Positions 16,743 through 25,111 of a stretch of 64,000 nucleotides of DNA are shown piece by piece. The DNA lies in NCBI RefSeq assembly GCF_031458135.1, contig NZ_JAVDXW010000001.1:868001-932000 (forward strand), in the 5' to 3' direction. The notes beneath the pieces were generated by a model. It did not search any database, was not told the DNA's origin, and was given only the letters and a program-made list of their open reading frames with translations. The translations under genes were made by a program, and so were the position numbers. Position 1 is the stretch's first letter. Each line of letters starts with the position of its first letter. This DNA comes from Haloactinomyces albus (lineage in GTDB: Bacteria > Actinomycetota > Actinomycetes > Mycobacteriales > Pseudonocardiaceae).

Positions 16743-17851
16743 GTGGTTTCCGATCCGTACTCGTATTCCGTTGCCGACAGCCGCCACCAGAGCGCCGCAC
16801 CACCCCAGATCGCCATGAACACCGCGAGCGTCAGGTAGCCGAGCAGTTCGAAGTGGTCACCGAGCGCCGCGACACCGTCCGCCACCGAACCCCCGAACCG
16901 CGAGAGCAGCCCGGACAACACCACCACCGCGATGATCCCGGCCAGCGCCACGGTCAGCGCCGTGGTGGCCACATTCACCCGGATCCTGCGCAGCGGCTTG
17001 GCCAGCGACCAGGTGTACGCGCGGGACATGAGCATTCCGTCCACACTGTCCACGGTGCACATTCCCGCCGCGAACAGCAGCGGCAGGCTCAGCACGGCCA
17101 GCGTCGGCAGATCGCCTTTCGGAGCGACCAAGGCGAGCACGGTGACCTCGGTGGCGGTCTGCATGCCCAGACCGAACAACAGGCCGATACCGAACAGATG
17201 CCACGACCGGCTCACGAACCGACGCATCCGTCCCCGCAGCACCCGCGCGAGCAACCCGCGCCTGCCGAGCACCTGCTCCACTTCGGCCTCGTCGACCTCG
17301 CCCCGGCGCGCCCGGCGCAGCAACCGGATCGTGTCGCGCAGCACCAGGGCATTGAGGACGGCCAGCACGCCGACCACGAGGACCACGGCCATATCGACGA
17401 TCACCGCGGTGTGTGCCCCGACCTGCTCCGCCCAGCCCTGCGCGGCGGCTCCGGCGACGAAGGCGACCGCCAACGCGAGGAACATCACGACACTGGCGTG
17501 CCCGAGGGCGAACCACATACCCGTGGACACCGGCCGCCGTCCCCGCTGCATGAGCAGCCGGGTCGCATCGTCGATGACCGCCACGTGGTCGGCGTCGAAA
17601 CCGTGCCGGATACCGAGCAGATAAGCAGCGGTTCCGACAGCGGCCAACCCTCCGGCCGCGGTGAACGAATCCTGCGACAGCAGATAGGTGCCCCAACCGA
17701 GTAGGTGCAGCAGACCGACGGCGGCCACCACGATCGTCACTTTCCGGCGCTCGGGCCTACCCCATCCCGCGGCAGGCCGTTCCGTGAGCTGCTGTTGCGG
17801 GACCTGCTGTCGCGGAGACTGCTGCTCCGGCCGTTCGTCCGGCGACGTCAC
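16739..17851 (-). CDS. nicT: NiCoT family nickel/cobalt permease
   Basis: 370 residues from a GTG at 17851 preceded by AGGAGG. The signature of the family, RHGFDADHVAVID (residues 82-94), lies in helix II; LGHASVVM, FGLGMQTATEV and MCTVDSVDGMLM are the other conserved NiCoT segments. About eight membrane helices are separated by a basic cytoplasmic loop. It imports Co2+ (or Ni2+). Placement directly behind an AdoCbl riboswitch and in front of corrin genes indicates cobalt uptake for B12. M. tuberculosis nicT (Rv2856) is in the same broad neighbourhood. Confidence 0.96.
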   Translation of the reverse strand: MTSPDERPEQQSPRQQVPQQQLTERPAAGWGRPERRKVTIVVAAVGLLHLLGWGTYLLSQDSFTAAGGLAAVGTAAYLLGIRHGFDADHVAVIDDATRLLMQRGRRPVSTGMWFALGHASVVMFLALAVAFVAGAAAQGWAEQVGAHTAVIVDMAVVLVVGVLAVLNALVLRDTIRLLRRARRGEVDEAEVEQVLGRRGLLARVLRGRMRRFVSRSWHLFGIGLLFGLGMQTATEVTVLALVAPKGDLPTLAVLSLPLLFAAGMCTVDSVDGMLMSRAYTWSLAKPLRRIRVNVATTALTVALAGIIAVVVLSGLLSRFGGSVADGVAALGDHFELLGYLTLAVFMAIWGGAALWWRLSATEYEYGSETT

Positions 17852-17924
17852 GTCGTGGACCTCCTGGGTTCTCCCGCCCGAGGGATCGTCGATCCGCACG
17901 TCGCGGCGCGACGCGGGGCCGTCA

Positions 17925-18082
17925 GCGAGTGTCCTGACTCCCGGATCACAGCGGGCTCCCCAGGCCTTCCAGCTCGTCGCCGAGCCGTGGCTTCGCGTGG
18001 TTGGGGGCCGCTCCCCGGTCACAGTGGCGGGACCGTCTCGGATTCACACCGAGTTCCTCCGCTACCGGCACCCGGCATCCTC
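17925..18082 (-). promoter_or_regulatory. Cobalamin (AdoCbl) riboswitch 1, upstream of nicT
   Basis: Read on the minus strand, the segment contains GGAACTCGGTGTGAATCCGA, then CCCGCCACTGTGACC (the B12 box, plus-strand 18014-18028) and a 3' closing part GTCAGGACACTCGCTGAC. These are the conserved elements of the cobalamin riboswitch. It ends about 75 bases before the nicT GTG. Expected to repress nicT-cobH-cbiX-cysG when AdoCbl is plentiful. Confidence 0.95.
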
Positions 18083-18140
18083 ACCCGTCGGAGGGCAGAA
18101 GGTCAATTCCGGTGAACTTGCTCACGCGATCGGCCGAGTG

Positions 18141-18187
18141 GTGAACGGACCGTTCGCCCCGCCATACGGTACGAACGGTCCGTTCAC
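18141..18187. terminator. Long perfect hairpin between ABC remnant and riboswitch 1
   Basis: GTGAACGGACCGTTCG at 18141-18156 pairs perfectly with 18172-18187 (16 bp, 15-base loop). There is no U-tract. It lies upstream of the nicT riboswitch and after the decayed ABC operon, so it probably insulates the two. The stem shares the GTGAACGNNNCGTT core with the hairpin at 42337-42385. Confidence 0.65.
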
Positions 18188-18415
18188 CTCGATACGCCTC
18201 GGCCGAGGCTGCGCAGGAACCGCGACCAGGCGGCAGAGCCGAGGGTCAGCACGGGTCCGTTCGAGCACCTCAGCGTCCGGCCGCTCGCCGATTCGCGCGG
18301 ATCACATCCCACAGGGATGCCCACTGCTCGGCTGTGAGGTCTTTCGGGAGCGTCCGGTGCGACACACGGTGGGTTTCCGACCAGCCGCGCAGTGGCCGTT
18401 CGACTGAATGGATGC

Positions 18416-18443
18416 GTGGTCAATTTCTCGAGAAATTGACCAC
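18416..18443. terminator. 28-bp perfect palindrome just after permease remnant stop
   Basis: The half-site GTGGTCAATTTCTC at 18416-18429 is followed immediately by its exact complement, giving a 28-bp palindrome with no spacer. It starts 15 bases beyond the permease stop on the minus strand. An AT-rich core with a CTCGAG centre is unusual for this genome. Likely a U-tract-free terminator or a protein-binding site. Confidence 0.55.
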
Positions 18444-18457
18444 CAACTCGCGTTCGC

Positions 18458-18738
18458 TCAGGCGTCTCGCTTGGCGAACGCGGTGTCAGCGACCAGAAGA
18501 AGCACCGCTGCCCACCCGGCGAGTACGGCAGCGGCCCAGCCCGGTGCGAGATATTCGAGGGAATGCGGGGAGGCCGCACCGGAGAGGCTGTGCAGCGCCG
18601 AGGCGGGCCACCAGGGCAGGAGAAACCGTTGCCATCCCGGCGGTAGCGCCCCGACGAGCGCCGGTACGGACATGATGGCCAGTACCGCCGCGATGGCGCC
18701 TCCCGCGTTCCTGAGGAGAAAGGCGAGAGAAGTACTGT
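18458..18738 (-). pseudogene. C-terminal remnant of an ABC-2 type permease
   Basis: The frame reads SLAFLLRNAGGAIAAVLAIM, then MSVPALVGALPPGWQRFLLP and WAAAVLAGWAAVLLLVADTAF to a TGA at 18458. It holds the last two or three membrane helices of an ABC-2 permease. The first roughly two thirds are missing. It joins directly, out of frame, to the truncated ATPase upstream, so a single deletion removed the ATPase end and the permease beginning. Confidence 0.75.
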
Positions 18739-19536
18739 GGCGATGTCGCCGACACGCGCGGAATCCATACCGCTCACCAGCAGCCCACCGTCCGAATCAC
18801 TGCGGACGGTCGCTCCCTCACCGGTGAGCAGAGTGGTCAGTACCGTCGGATCCGGAGAGACCACCTTCACCTGGTCGTCGGCACTGCAGCGGATGAGTTC
18901 GGCGACATCCACGTCCGCGATGAGTCGGCCACGACCGATCACCACCACCCTGTCCGCGGTCTGCTGCATCTCGGCCATCAGGTGGCTGGAGACGAAGACG
19001 GTCCGTCCTTCGGCGGCCAGACCTCTCATGAGGTTTCTCATCCACCGGACTCCCTCGGGATCCAAGCCGTTCACCGGTTCGTCGAGCAGTAGTGTCGCGG
19101 GCTGGCCGAGCAGCGCCGCAGCGATCCCGAGCCGCTGGTACATCCCCAGGGAAAAGCCGCTCACCCGCTTATTCGCGACCTCGGCCAGCCCCACGAGCTC
19201 GAGCACCTCGTCGATGCGGCTTCGCGGGAGTCCACCGGCCCTGGCCAACCAGCGCAGATGCGCTCGCGCCGCCCTTGCCGGATGGACGGCTTTCGGATTC
19301 AGGAGCGACCCGACCTCGCGCATCGGAGCCGGTAGGTTCCGATGGTTCCGCCCGCCTATGGTCGCCGAGCCCGCGTTCGGGTGGTCCAACCCCAGAATCA
19401 TGCGCATCGTCGTCGACTTCCCCGCCCCGTTCGGACCGAGGAAGCCGGTCACCACACCGGGGGCGACATCGAAGGACAGCGCATCCACCGCCACCGTGTC
19501 CCCGTAGTGCTTCGACAGCTCTTTGACCTGGATCAT
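18735..19536 (-). pseudogene. ABC transporter ATPase, 3' end lost by deletion
   Basis: From the ATG at 19536 about 265 residues of a multidrug/antibiotic-type ATPase are readable: Walker A GPNGAGKSTTMRMILGL, signature SGFSLGMYQRLGIAAALL, Walker B LLLDEPVNGLDPEG and the H-loop FVSSHL. At VGDIATVLL the reading leaves the family consensus and the frame runs through the out-of-frame permease remnant to a stop at 18184. The nucleotide-binding core is intact and could still be made, but there is no membrane partner. Divergent from the TetR regulator, with two operators in the 103-base gap. Confidence 0.8.
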
Positions 19537-19559
19537 CGCGCCTCTCCGACGCCGTTTTA

Positions 19560-19575
19560 CAATGCAACTGCATCG
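19560..19575. promoter_or_regulatory. TetR operator, proximal to ABC gene (imperfect)
   Basis: CAATGCAACTGCATCG is a near-palindrome with half-sites CAATGCA and TGCATCG around a 2-base centre. It matches the second site at 19598-19613 in 14 of 16 positions. It lies 24 bases upstream of the ABC ATPase ATG. Confidence 0.6.
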
Positions 19576-19597
19576 CATAAATCGGGCAGCAAGATTG

Positions 19598-19613
19598 CAA
19601 TGCACCTGCATTG
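19598..19613. promoter_or_regulatory. TetR operator, proximal to tetR gene (perfect)
   Basis: CAATGCACCTGCATTG: half-sites CAATGCA and TGCATTG are exact complements around a 2-base centre. It is 27 bases before the TetR ATG, with its centre 38 bases from the other site. The pair would allow one repressor to control both divergent units. Confidence 0.68.
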
Positions 19614-19639
19614 AAAAAATCGAGGGCGCTGGAGGGCGC

Positions 19640-20236
19640 ATGCCGAAGCGGGTGGATCACGAGAAGAGAAGACAGAAGATCGCGGAGGCCGTGTGGCGGA
19701 TCGCAGCCGACCGTGGTCTGGAGGCGGCGAGTCTCCGCGAGGTCGGCACGGAAGCCGGCGTCTCGATGGGCAGGATTCAGCACTACTTCGCGAGCAAAGA
19801 CCGGATGATTCTCTTCGCGTGCGAATACATGGTCGAACTCGCCGAGCAAGGCGCGCGGGAACTCAGCACGGCCTCCGCTGATCCGGAGGCACCACGGTCG
19901 ATCATCCGCGGCGCACTTGCTCGGACACTGCCGTTGGATGAGCAGCAACGCATCGGAACCGGCGTCTGGTTCGCGTTCCTCACCAGAGCCACCGGGGATC
20001 ACGATCTCGCGGCCTTCATTCGCCGGGCCTGGGCAGGCACCCTCGACCTCGTCGCCGGGCAAATCCGCCGTGGGCAGGAAAACGGCGACATCCCGGCCGG
20101 GGTGGACCCGAAGCAGGAGGCGGTCGCCCTGGTGGCTCTCACGGACGGGCTGGTGTCACATCTCATGGTCGGTCATTACACCGGCGAGGAGGCACTGAGC
20201 GCCGTGGACAACCATCTTGACCGCTTGTTCGGATAG
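19640..20236 (+). CDS. TetR family transcriptional regulator
   Basis: 198 residues from the ATG at 19640, with GGAGGG upstream. The helix-turn-helix is at about 10-55: KRRQKIAEAVWRIAADRG, then EAASLREVGTEAGVSMGRIQHYFASKDRM. The remainder is an all-helical ligand-binding domain ending LDRLFG, similar to BetI/TetR_C6-like regulators. Divergently placed to the ABC transporter remnant with two matching operators, so it most likely repressed itself and the exporter. Its target operon has decayed, so it may now regulate only itself or distant sites. Confidence 0.92.
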   Translation: MPKRVDHEKRRQKIAEAVWRIAADRGLEAASLREVGTEAGVSMGRIQHYFASKDRMILFACEYMVELAEQGARELSTASADPEAPRSIIRGALARTLPLDEQQRIGTGVWFAFLTRATGDHDLAAFIRRAWAGTLDLVAGQIRRGQENGDIPAGVDPKQEAVALVALTDGLVSHLMVGHYTGEEALSAVDNHLDRLFG

Positions 20237-20267
20237 CGATCTGCAGCAACACGGCGCTGCTCGACAC

Positions 20268-20306
20268 GAACGGCCCGGCCGCTGCCGGGCAGCGGCCGGG
20301 CCGTTC
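20268..20306. terminator. Bidirectional terminator between tetR and aminotransferase
   Basis: A near-perfect 19-base inverted repeat (GAACGGCCCGGCCGCTGCC at 20268-20286, complement at 20288-20306) separates the convergent tetR and class V aminotransferase genes. It is very GC rich and lacks a strong U-tract. Confidence 0.75.
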
Positions 20307-20328
20307 GAGGTCTTCGGATTCGACTATC

Positions 20329-21429
20329 TCAGCGGGCGAGGACCCGTTTGAGGGCCCCCAGCAGCATCTCGACGCGGTCGAGACGCGCGTTGTTGCCCAT
20401 CAGGCCGATGCGCCACACGCTGTTGGCGTACTGGCCTGCGCCGCCGCCGATCTCGATGCCGTAGTCGTTCAGCAATTGCTTGCGCACGTCCGCGGAGTTC
20501 ACTCCTTCGGGGACGACCACGCTGGTGAGCTGGTGCAGCCGATGTCCCTCGGCGGCGAACAGCTTCAGCCCCATCTCCTGCAGGCCGGCCTGCAGAGCCT
20601 CCCCCGCTTCGCGGTGGCGGGCGGCCACGGCGGGCATGCCCTCGTCGACGATCCGTCCGAGTGCGTCATGCAGCGATGCCACCATCGCGGTGGGTGCGGT
20701 GTGGTGGTATGCGCGGCCACCGGAAGCTCCACCGGTGACGTAGTTGCCGATCAGTCCGAGGTCCAGATACCAGGTCGTCGGCTTCTCCACCCGAGACTGC
20801 CAGGCCCGCTCGGAGACGGTGAACGGGGCGAGTCCGGGAGGTACGCCGAGGCACTTCTGCGTGCCCGCATAGGCGATGTCGACGTTCCACGCATCGAGAT
20901 CGATCTGCTCACCCGCGATGGAGGTGACACAGTCGGCGATCAGCAGGGTGCGCTCGTCACGCTCGCGCAGTGCGGCGCCGAGCTGCTTGATGTCGCTGCG
21001 CACACCGGTGGAGGTCTCGGCGTGCACGGCCGCGACCATCGCAGGCGCCGGATGCGCGGCCAGCACGCGCTCGATGTCCACGGGCTGACCCCAGTCGTGG
21101 TCGACCCGTACGACCTCGGCACCGTATCGGGAGGCGACATCGCACATCCGCTCGCCGAACAAACCGTTGACGGCGACCACGACGGCATCGCCGGGATGCA
21201 CGAAGTTGACGAAAGCGGCTTCCATTCCGATCGATCCGGTGCCGGACAGCGGAAGTGTTCGTAGGTTTTCGGTGCCCCACACCGTCCGGAGGCGTCGTCC
21301 GGTCTCGTCCAACATTGCGAGGAACTCGGGATCCAGGTGGCCCAGCATCGGGGCAGCCAGCCCCGCCGTCGCCTCCGGATACGCGTTGGAGGGCCCCGGA
21401 CCGAGTAGTGAGCGTTCAACCAGTGCCAT
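20329..21429 (-). CDS. Class V aminotransferase (alanine/serine-glyoxylate aminotransferase family)
   Basis: 366 residues. The fold begins LLGPGPSNAYPEATAGLAAP, typical of alanine-glyoxylate or (S)-ureidoglycine-glyoxylate aminotransferases. GTGSIGMEAAFVNF holds the phosphate loop and AYAGTQKCLGVPPGL contains the PLP lysine (Lys192). The C-terminal domain ends GIEIGGGAGQYANSVWRIGLMG. It transfers amino groups to glyoxylate; serine, alanine or ureidoglycine are plausible donors and cannot be separated here. A 17-base inverted repeat lies 75 bases upstream (21504-21520). Confidence 0.93.
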   Translation of the reverse strand: MALVERSLLGPGPSNAYPEATAGLAAPMLGHLDPEFLAMLDETGRRLRTVWGTENLRTLPLSGTGSIGMEAAFVNFVHPGDAVVVAVNGLFGERMCDVASRYGAEVVRVDHDWGQPVDIERVLAAHPAPAMVAAVHAETSTGVRSDIKQLGAALRERDERTLLIADCVTSIAGEQIDLDAWNVDIAYAGTQKCLGVPPGLAPFTVSERAWQSRVEKPTTWYLDLGLIGNYVTGGASGGRAYHHTAPTAMVASLHDALGRIVDEGMPAVAARHREAGEALQAGLQEMGLKLFAAEGHRLHQLTSVVVPEGVNSADVRKQLLNDYGIEIGGGAGQYANSVWRIGLMGNNARLDRVEMLLGALKRVLAR

Positions 21430-21503
21430 ACGGCCAGCCTAAGCACATCGCCGTTCCTCGCAGGCCATGCCCTGTTTGACCCCATTTTCGCTGGGCACAT
21501 AGT

Positions 21504-21520
21504 ATTCCGATAGGCGGAAT
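21504..21520. promoter_or_regulatory. Inverted repeat upstream of aminotransferase, candidate operator
   Basis: ATTCCG, 5 bases, CGGAAT: exact complementary half-sites 75-91 bases upstream of the aminotransferase start. The ATTCCG/CGGAAT form resembles IclR-type sites controlling glyoxylate or purine catabolism genes in actinomycetes. No regulator gene is adjacent, so the assignment is inference. Confidence 0.4.
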
Positions 21521-21668
21521 CGAGTTTTCATACCGGCGATGCCAGTACTTGTGAGTAAGTCCACAGCTCCATTTCGAAAGGGCGTGCATCCGGGGCGCGA
21601 TCAGCGCATGCTGGAACTGTCACGGCCACGTCGGGACGGTCCCGTCACGAACGGCCGGGGAGGCGACC

Positions 21669-21953
21669 ATGAATCAGCCCCGTATGCACGACACACGGAC
21701 CCTCACTCTGAACATGGAGGTCGTCGAGTCCGAAATGAAAACCACGGCGGATGCCACCATGGCCACCGGCTCGGGCCGGATCGTGCACGGCCACGGCACG
21801 GCACGACGCCATCCGGACGACCCGGACATCCCACAGATCGGCGACGAAATCGCGGCAGCCCGCGCTCTGTCGGAGCTGTCCCACAAGCTCCTGGACACCG
21901 CGGCCCAGGAGATCGGCGAGCGGCAGCACAGCCGGGTTCACCTGCCCGGCTGA
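21669..21953 (+). CDS. DUF1876 domain-containing protein
   Basis: 94 residues. The DUF1876 pattern is visible: TLTLNMEVVESEMKTTADAT, GSGRIVHGHGTARRHPDDPDIP and IGDEIAAARALSELSHKLLDTA, ending HLPG. These small dsRBD-like proteins are common in actinomycetes and have no assigned role. The ATG at 21669 follows GGGGAGG at a good distance. It is convergent with the ferredoxin gene, leaving only 8 bases between stops. Confidence 0.88.
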   Translation: MNQPRMHDTRTLTLNMEVVESEMKTTADATMATGSGRIVHGHGTARRHPDDPDIPQIGDEIAAARALSELSHKLLDTAAQEIGERQHSRVHLPG

Positions 21954-21961
21954 CCGGCCAC

Positions 21962-22162
21962 CTACGCAAGCAGGTCGATGGCGTCGGCGGGGCAGATCTC
22001 GACGCACTCGCCACAGGCGGTGCACTGCTCGGCCACGACGCGCGGACGCCCCGCCGCAGGTCGCAGGGCATGCTCCGGGCAGGTCAGCAGGCACGCCCCG
22101 CAGGCCGTGCAGTCCGAGGAGATCGTCAGCGGTACGCCGGACGGCGGGAGCTCATCCGGCAT
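21962..22162 (-). CDS. 2[4Fe-4S] ferredoxin-like protein
   Basis: 66 residues with two CxxCxxCxxxCP clusters: Cys18, 21, 24, 28 (CTACGACLLTCP) and Cys47, 50, 53, 57 (CTACGECVEICP). This is the bacterial dicluster ferredoxin arrangement. Its start overlaps the end of the CbiG-CobJ gene by 11 bases, making it the last gene of the cobO operon. That link suggests it supplies electrons to a corrin-pathway step; the acceptor cannot be identified from sequence. Confidence 0.9.
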   Translation of the reverse strand: MPDELPPSGVPLTISSDCTACGACLLTCPEHALRPAAGRPRVVAEQCTACGECVEICPADAIDLLA

Positions 22163-23909
22163 CCGTCGTCATCCACCGGTATCCGCGCGGAGTCACCATC
22201 CGACCACCGGCCATGGTCGTCCGGGAGGATCCCACGACGACCGTGGTGAACATGTCCACCTCGCCCGGATCGAACTCGTCGATCCGGGCACACCACACAC
22301 GCTGACCGTCCCGACTGGCCTGGCGCACCGCACCGACCGGTGTGCGTGCCGGCCGGTGCCGGGCGAGCGTGTCCAGTGCCCAGCCCAACTGCCAGTGCCG
22401 TTCGGCCGAACGTGGATTGTAGAAACACACCACCAGGTCACCCTCGGCGGCAGCACGCACGCGCCGCTCGATCATCTCCCACGGCGTGTGCAGGTCGGAC
22501 AGGCTGATCAGGACATGGTCGTGCCCCAACGGTGCCCCCAGCAGCGACGAGGTCGCCAGCGCGGAGGTCACACCGGGCACGCCCACGAACTCGATGTCGT
22601 TTCCGGCCTGCTCCAGAGCGGGGCTGGCCATGGCATACACCCCGGCATCACCGGAACCGATCAGCGCCACGGCACGACCGGAGCGGGCCAGCGACACCGC
22701 ATCCGCCGCCCGTGCCTCCTCCGAGCCGAGTCCGCTCGCGCGGATCTCGGTACCCGGCCGCAGCAGGTGACGTACCTGCTCGAGGTACTGGTCGAGACCG
22801 ACGACGACCGAGGCACGCCGCAACTCGGCATCGGCGCGGGGGGTGCGCTCGTCCTGCGCGCCGGGACCGATACCGATGATCGCCAAGCGCCCCCGCGGAC
22901 GGATCCGTGCGGCGGCGACCGTCACATTGTCGCCCTTGATCTTGTCGGCGACGAGTTCGGTGTCCGCTCCCTCGGCCAGTTCCGCCGCGGCGTGCAACGC
23001 GGCGGCTTCTGCCACGCTGGGGGTACCGACTTCGGCCCGCACGACCTCGCTGGGATGGGGCACCCACACATCGGCCAGATCCTGCGCGGGGTACGGCATC
23101 AGCGGCAGCTCAGCACCGTCCGGCGAGTTCCAGAACCCCATGTCCTGGACCGCGTCCAGGATGCCGCGCTCCTCGGCTTTGAGATCGACGGTGGCGAAGG
23201 CCCGGATGGCCCTCGGGTCGAGTCCGTGTTCACTGTCCAGCCGCGCGAGCGTCTCCGTGACCGTGGTGCGCGGGATACCGCTGGCCGAGCCGATGCCCAC
23301 GACGAGCGTGCGCGGGATCACGTGCAGGATGTTGCCGGACTCGGCAGCACTCGGGCGGCGATCATCGATGCGCACCGTCCACTGCGGTGCCGCCACGTCG
23401 GCCGAGACATTCTCGGGCAGGGCGGGTAGCGGAAAACCGTGGGGATTGACCAACCGGACCGGTTCCCCGTCCAGAATCGCGACGCCACAGGATGCGAGAT
23501 CGCCTTCCACGGTGGCGTCGAGCTGGTCGACGACCTCGTCCAGCGGTGTGCTGCCGGTGCTGTCGGTGGCCGTGGTCACCACCGGTAGGCATCCGAGAAC
23601 ATCGGCGACCTGCTCGGCCAGCGCGTTTGCCCCACCTGCATGCCCGCCTGCCAGCGCCACGGCAAAGCGGCGCGCCTCGTCGACGCAGACCACGCCCGGA
23701 TCGGTGTGCTTGTCCCGCAACATGGGCCCGACCAGCCGCACGGTCGCGCCGGTGGCCAGAAAGAACACGACGGAGTCCAACTGCGGCCACAGGCGTCGCA
23801 GGGCGGGCTCGATCGGTCCCTCCGCGACCACCGCATCCGGCCCCAACCGTGCGGCCAGCTCGGCGGCCGCCCGCCTGCCCGCGTCGGTTACCGCGAACAA
23901 ACCGATCAT
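22152..23909 (-). CDS. cobJ: CbiG-CobJ fusion: cobalt-precorrin-5A hydrolase plus precorrin-3B C17-methyltransferase
   Basis: 585 residues. Residues 1 to about 330 are CbiG (MIGLFAVTDAGRRAAAEL, FFLATGATVRLVGPML, ALAGGHAGGANALAEQ, then GIGSASGIPRTTV and ATVDLKAEERGILDAV). From about 345 the CobJ/CbiH domain begins (LAIIGIGPGAQDERTPRA), with GSGDAGVYAMASPALEQ and VVCFYNPRSAERHWQL. The methyltransferase drives ring contraction at C17 and CbiG opens the resulting lactone. The ATG at 23909 overlaps the cobL stop (ATGA). Such fusions are known in Actinobacteria; here the CbiG part implies cobalt-precorrin chemistry. Confidence 0.95.
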   Translation of the reverse strand: MIGLFAVTDAGRRAAAELAARLGPDAVVAEGPIEPALRRLWPQLDSVVFFLATGATVRLVGPMLRDKHTDPGVVCVDEARRFAVALAGGHAGGANALAEQVADVLGCLPVVTTATDSTGSTPLDEVVDQLDATVEGDLASCGVAILDGEPVRLVNPHGFPLPALPENVSADVAAPQWTVRIDDRRPSAAESGNILHVIPRTLVVGIGSASGIPRTTVTETLARLDSEHGLDPRAIRAFATVDLKAEERGILDAVQDMGFWNSPDGAELPLMPYPAQDLADVWVPHPSEVVRAEVGTPSVAEAAALHAAAELAEGADTELVADKIKGDNVTVAAARIRPRGRLAIIGIGPGAQDERTPRADAELRRASVVVGLDQYLEQVRHLLRPGTEIRASGLGSEEARAADAVSLARSGRAVALIGSGDAGVYAMASPALEQAGNDIEFVGVPGVTSALATSSLLGAPLGHDHVLISLSDLHTPWEMIERRVRAAAEGDLVVCFYNPRSAERHWQLGWALDTLARHRPARTPVGAVRQASRDGQRVWCARIDEFDPGEVDMFTTVVVGSSRTTMAGGRMVTPRGYRWMTTDAG

Positions 23910-25111
23910 GACTTTCCTTCCTTGCGAACTCCGGAGATCAGCATCACCGGGTTGGCCGCTTCCAGACGGGACAGACCACCGGGCAACTCGGCCAGGCGGT
24001 TGGCCGAGAGCTGAACGCCCTCGACCTCGTAACCGGCGCTGCTGAGAGCAGCTCGAGTGGAGGTCACCCGGTCGAGCGCGGCCAGCGCCACCACCACACG
24101 GGAGGCACCGACGTGCGCGCACGCGGTGACCACTTCCGAACCACCACCTCCGACGAAAACCGAGTCGGGCTTGGGCAACTCCCGCAGCGCTTTCGGTGCC
24201 GCGCCCTCCTCCACGCGCACGTCCACGCCGTGGCCTGCTGCGTTGGTGACGAGCCGGACCACCTGGGCCTCGTCGGACTCCACCGCGATGGTCGCCGCGC
24301 CCAGACGTGCGCACTCGACCGCGATCGAACCGGATCCGGCACCGACGTCCCAAACGAGCGTGCCGGGCCGGGGCGCCAACTTGGACACTGCCACCGCCCG
24401 CACCTCCGCCTTGGTGATCATGCCGTTGCGGTGGGCGAACTCGTCCTCGTGCAGCGCCCATCCGGCCGGCGGGACCGGTTCACCCCCGGCACGCCAGCCG
24501 CGCGCGGGGACGCCATCGGGGTCACTCAGGCAGAGCACGATGTTGGGCTCCCGCCAAGTCCTCTCGGCGGCCTCGGCGGGCGCGAGAGTGGTCACCGTCT
24601 CGTTCGCCCCGCCGAGATCCTCACCGACGATCATGGTGCGCCGCCAGCCCGTCAGCCCCGAGCCGAGCTGTGCCGGTCCGGCACCGGGTGCGGTCAGCAC
24701 CACCACCGCCGATCGGGCCCGGCAGACGTTGATGGCCGGAGTGAGGTCACGCCCGTGCGCACTGACCACCGACACGTCGTCCCACGGGCGACCGACGCGG
24801 GCCATCAACCGCTGGACGCTGGAGGTCGCGGCCAGCACCGAGCAGCGAATCCCCTTTTCCCGCAGTACTCGCAACATTCCGAAGAAGCCGGGATCGCCCG
24901 AAGCGAGGACGACTCCGTTCTCCTCGGCGGTGAGCGAGGACAGGGCACCGAGTGCGGAATCGAGGGATCCGAGTTCGAGCGTGCGGGCGTCTGCGGGCGC
25001 GTGTGCCCGCAGATGGCGGCGCGCTCCGACCACGAGTTTCGCCGACCGCAGTGCCTCCTCGGCCCCGTCGGGCAGCGGCCCGCCGTCGATGCCGATCACC
25101 GTGACCGTCAC
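23906..25111 (-). CDS. cobL: Precorrin-6Y C5,15-methyltransferase (decarboxylating), CbiE-CbiT type
   Basis: 401 residues from a GTG at 25111 that overlaps the cbiD stop (GTGA); a GTG at 25120 is in frame and possible. The N-terminal CbiE methyltransferase domain starts VTVIGIDGGPLPDGAEEAL with LASGDPGFFGMLRVLRE near residue 95. The C-terminal CbiT domain from about 230 has the class I SAM motif LVWDVGAGSGSIAVECARLG and VFVGGGGSEVVTACAHVG. It methylates C-5 and C-15 and decarboxylates the C-12 acetate. Overlaps both neighbours, confirming one operon. Confidence 0.95.
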   Translation of the reverse strand: MTVTVIGIDGGPLPDGAEEALRSAKLVVGARRHLRAHAPADARTLELGSLDSALGALSSLTAEENGVVLASGDPGFFGMLRVLREKGIRCSVLAATSSVQRLMARVGRPWDDVSVVSAHGRDLTPAINVCRARSAVVVLTAPGAGPAQLGSGLTGWRRTMIVGEDLGGANETVTTLAPAEAAERTWREPNIVLCLSDPDGVPARGWRAGGEPVPPAGWALHEDEFAHRNGMITKAEVRAVAVSKLAPRPGTLVWDVGAGSGSIAVECARLGAATIAVESDEAQVVRLVTNAAGHGVDVRVEEGAAPKALRELPKPDSVFVGGGGSEVVTACAHVGASRVVVALAALDRVTSTRAALSSAGYEVEGVQLSANRLAELPGGLSRLEAANPVMLISGVRKEGKS

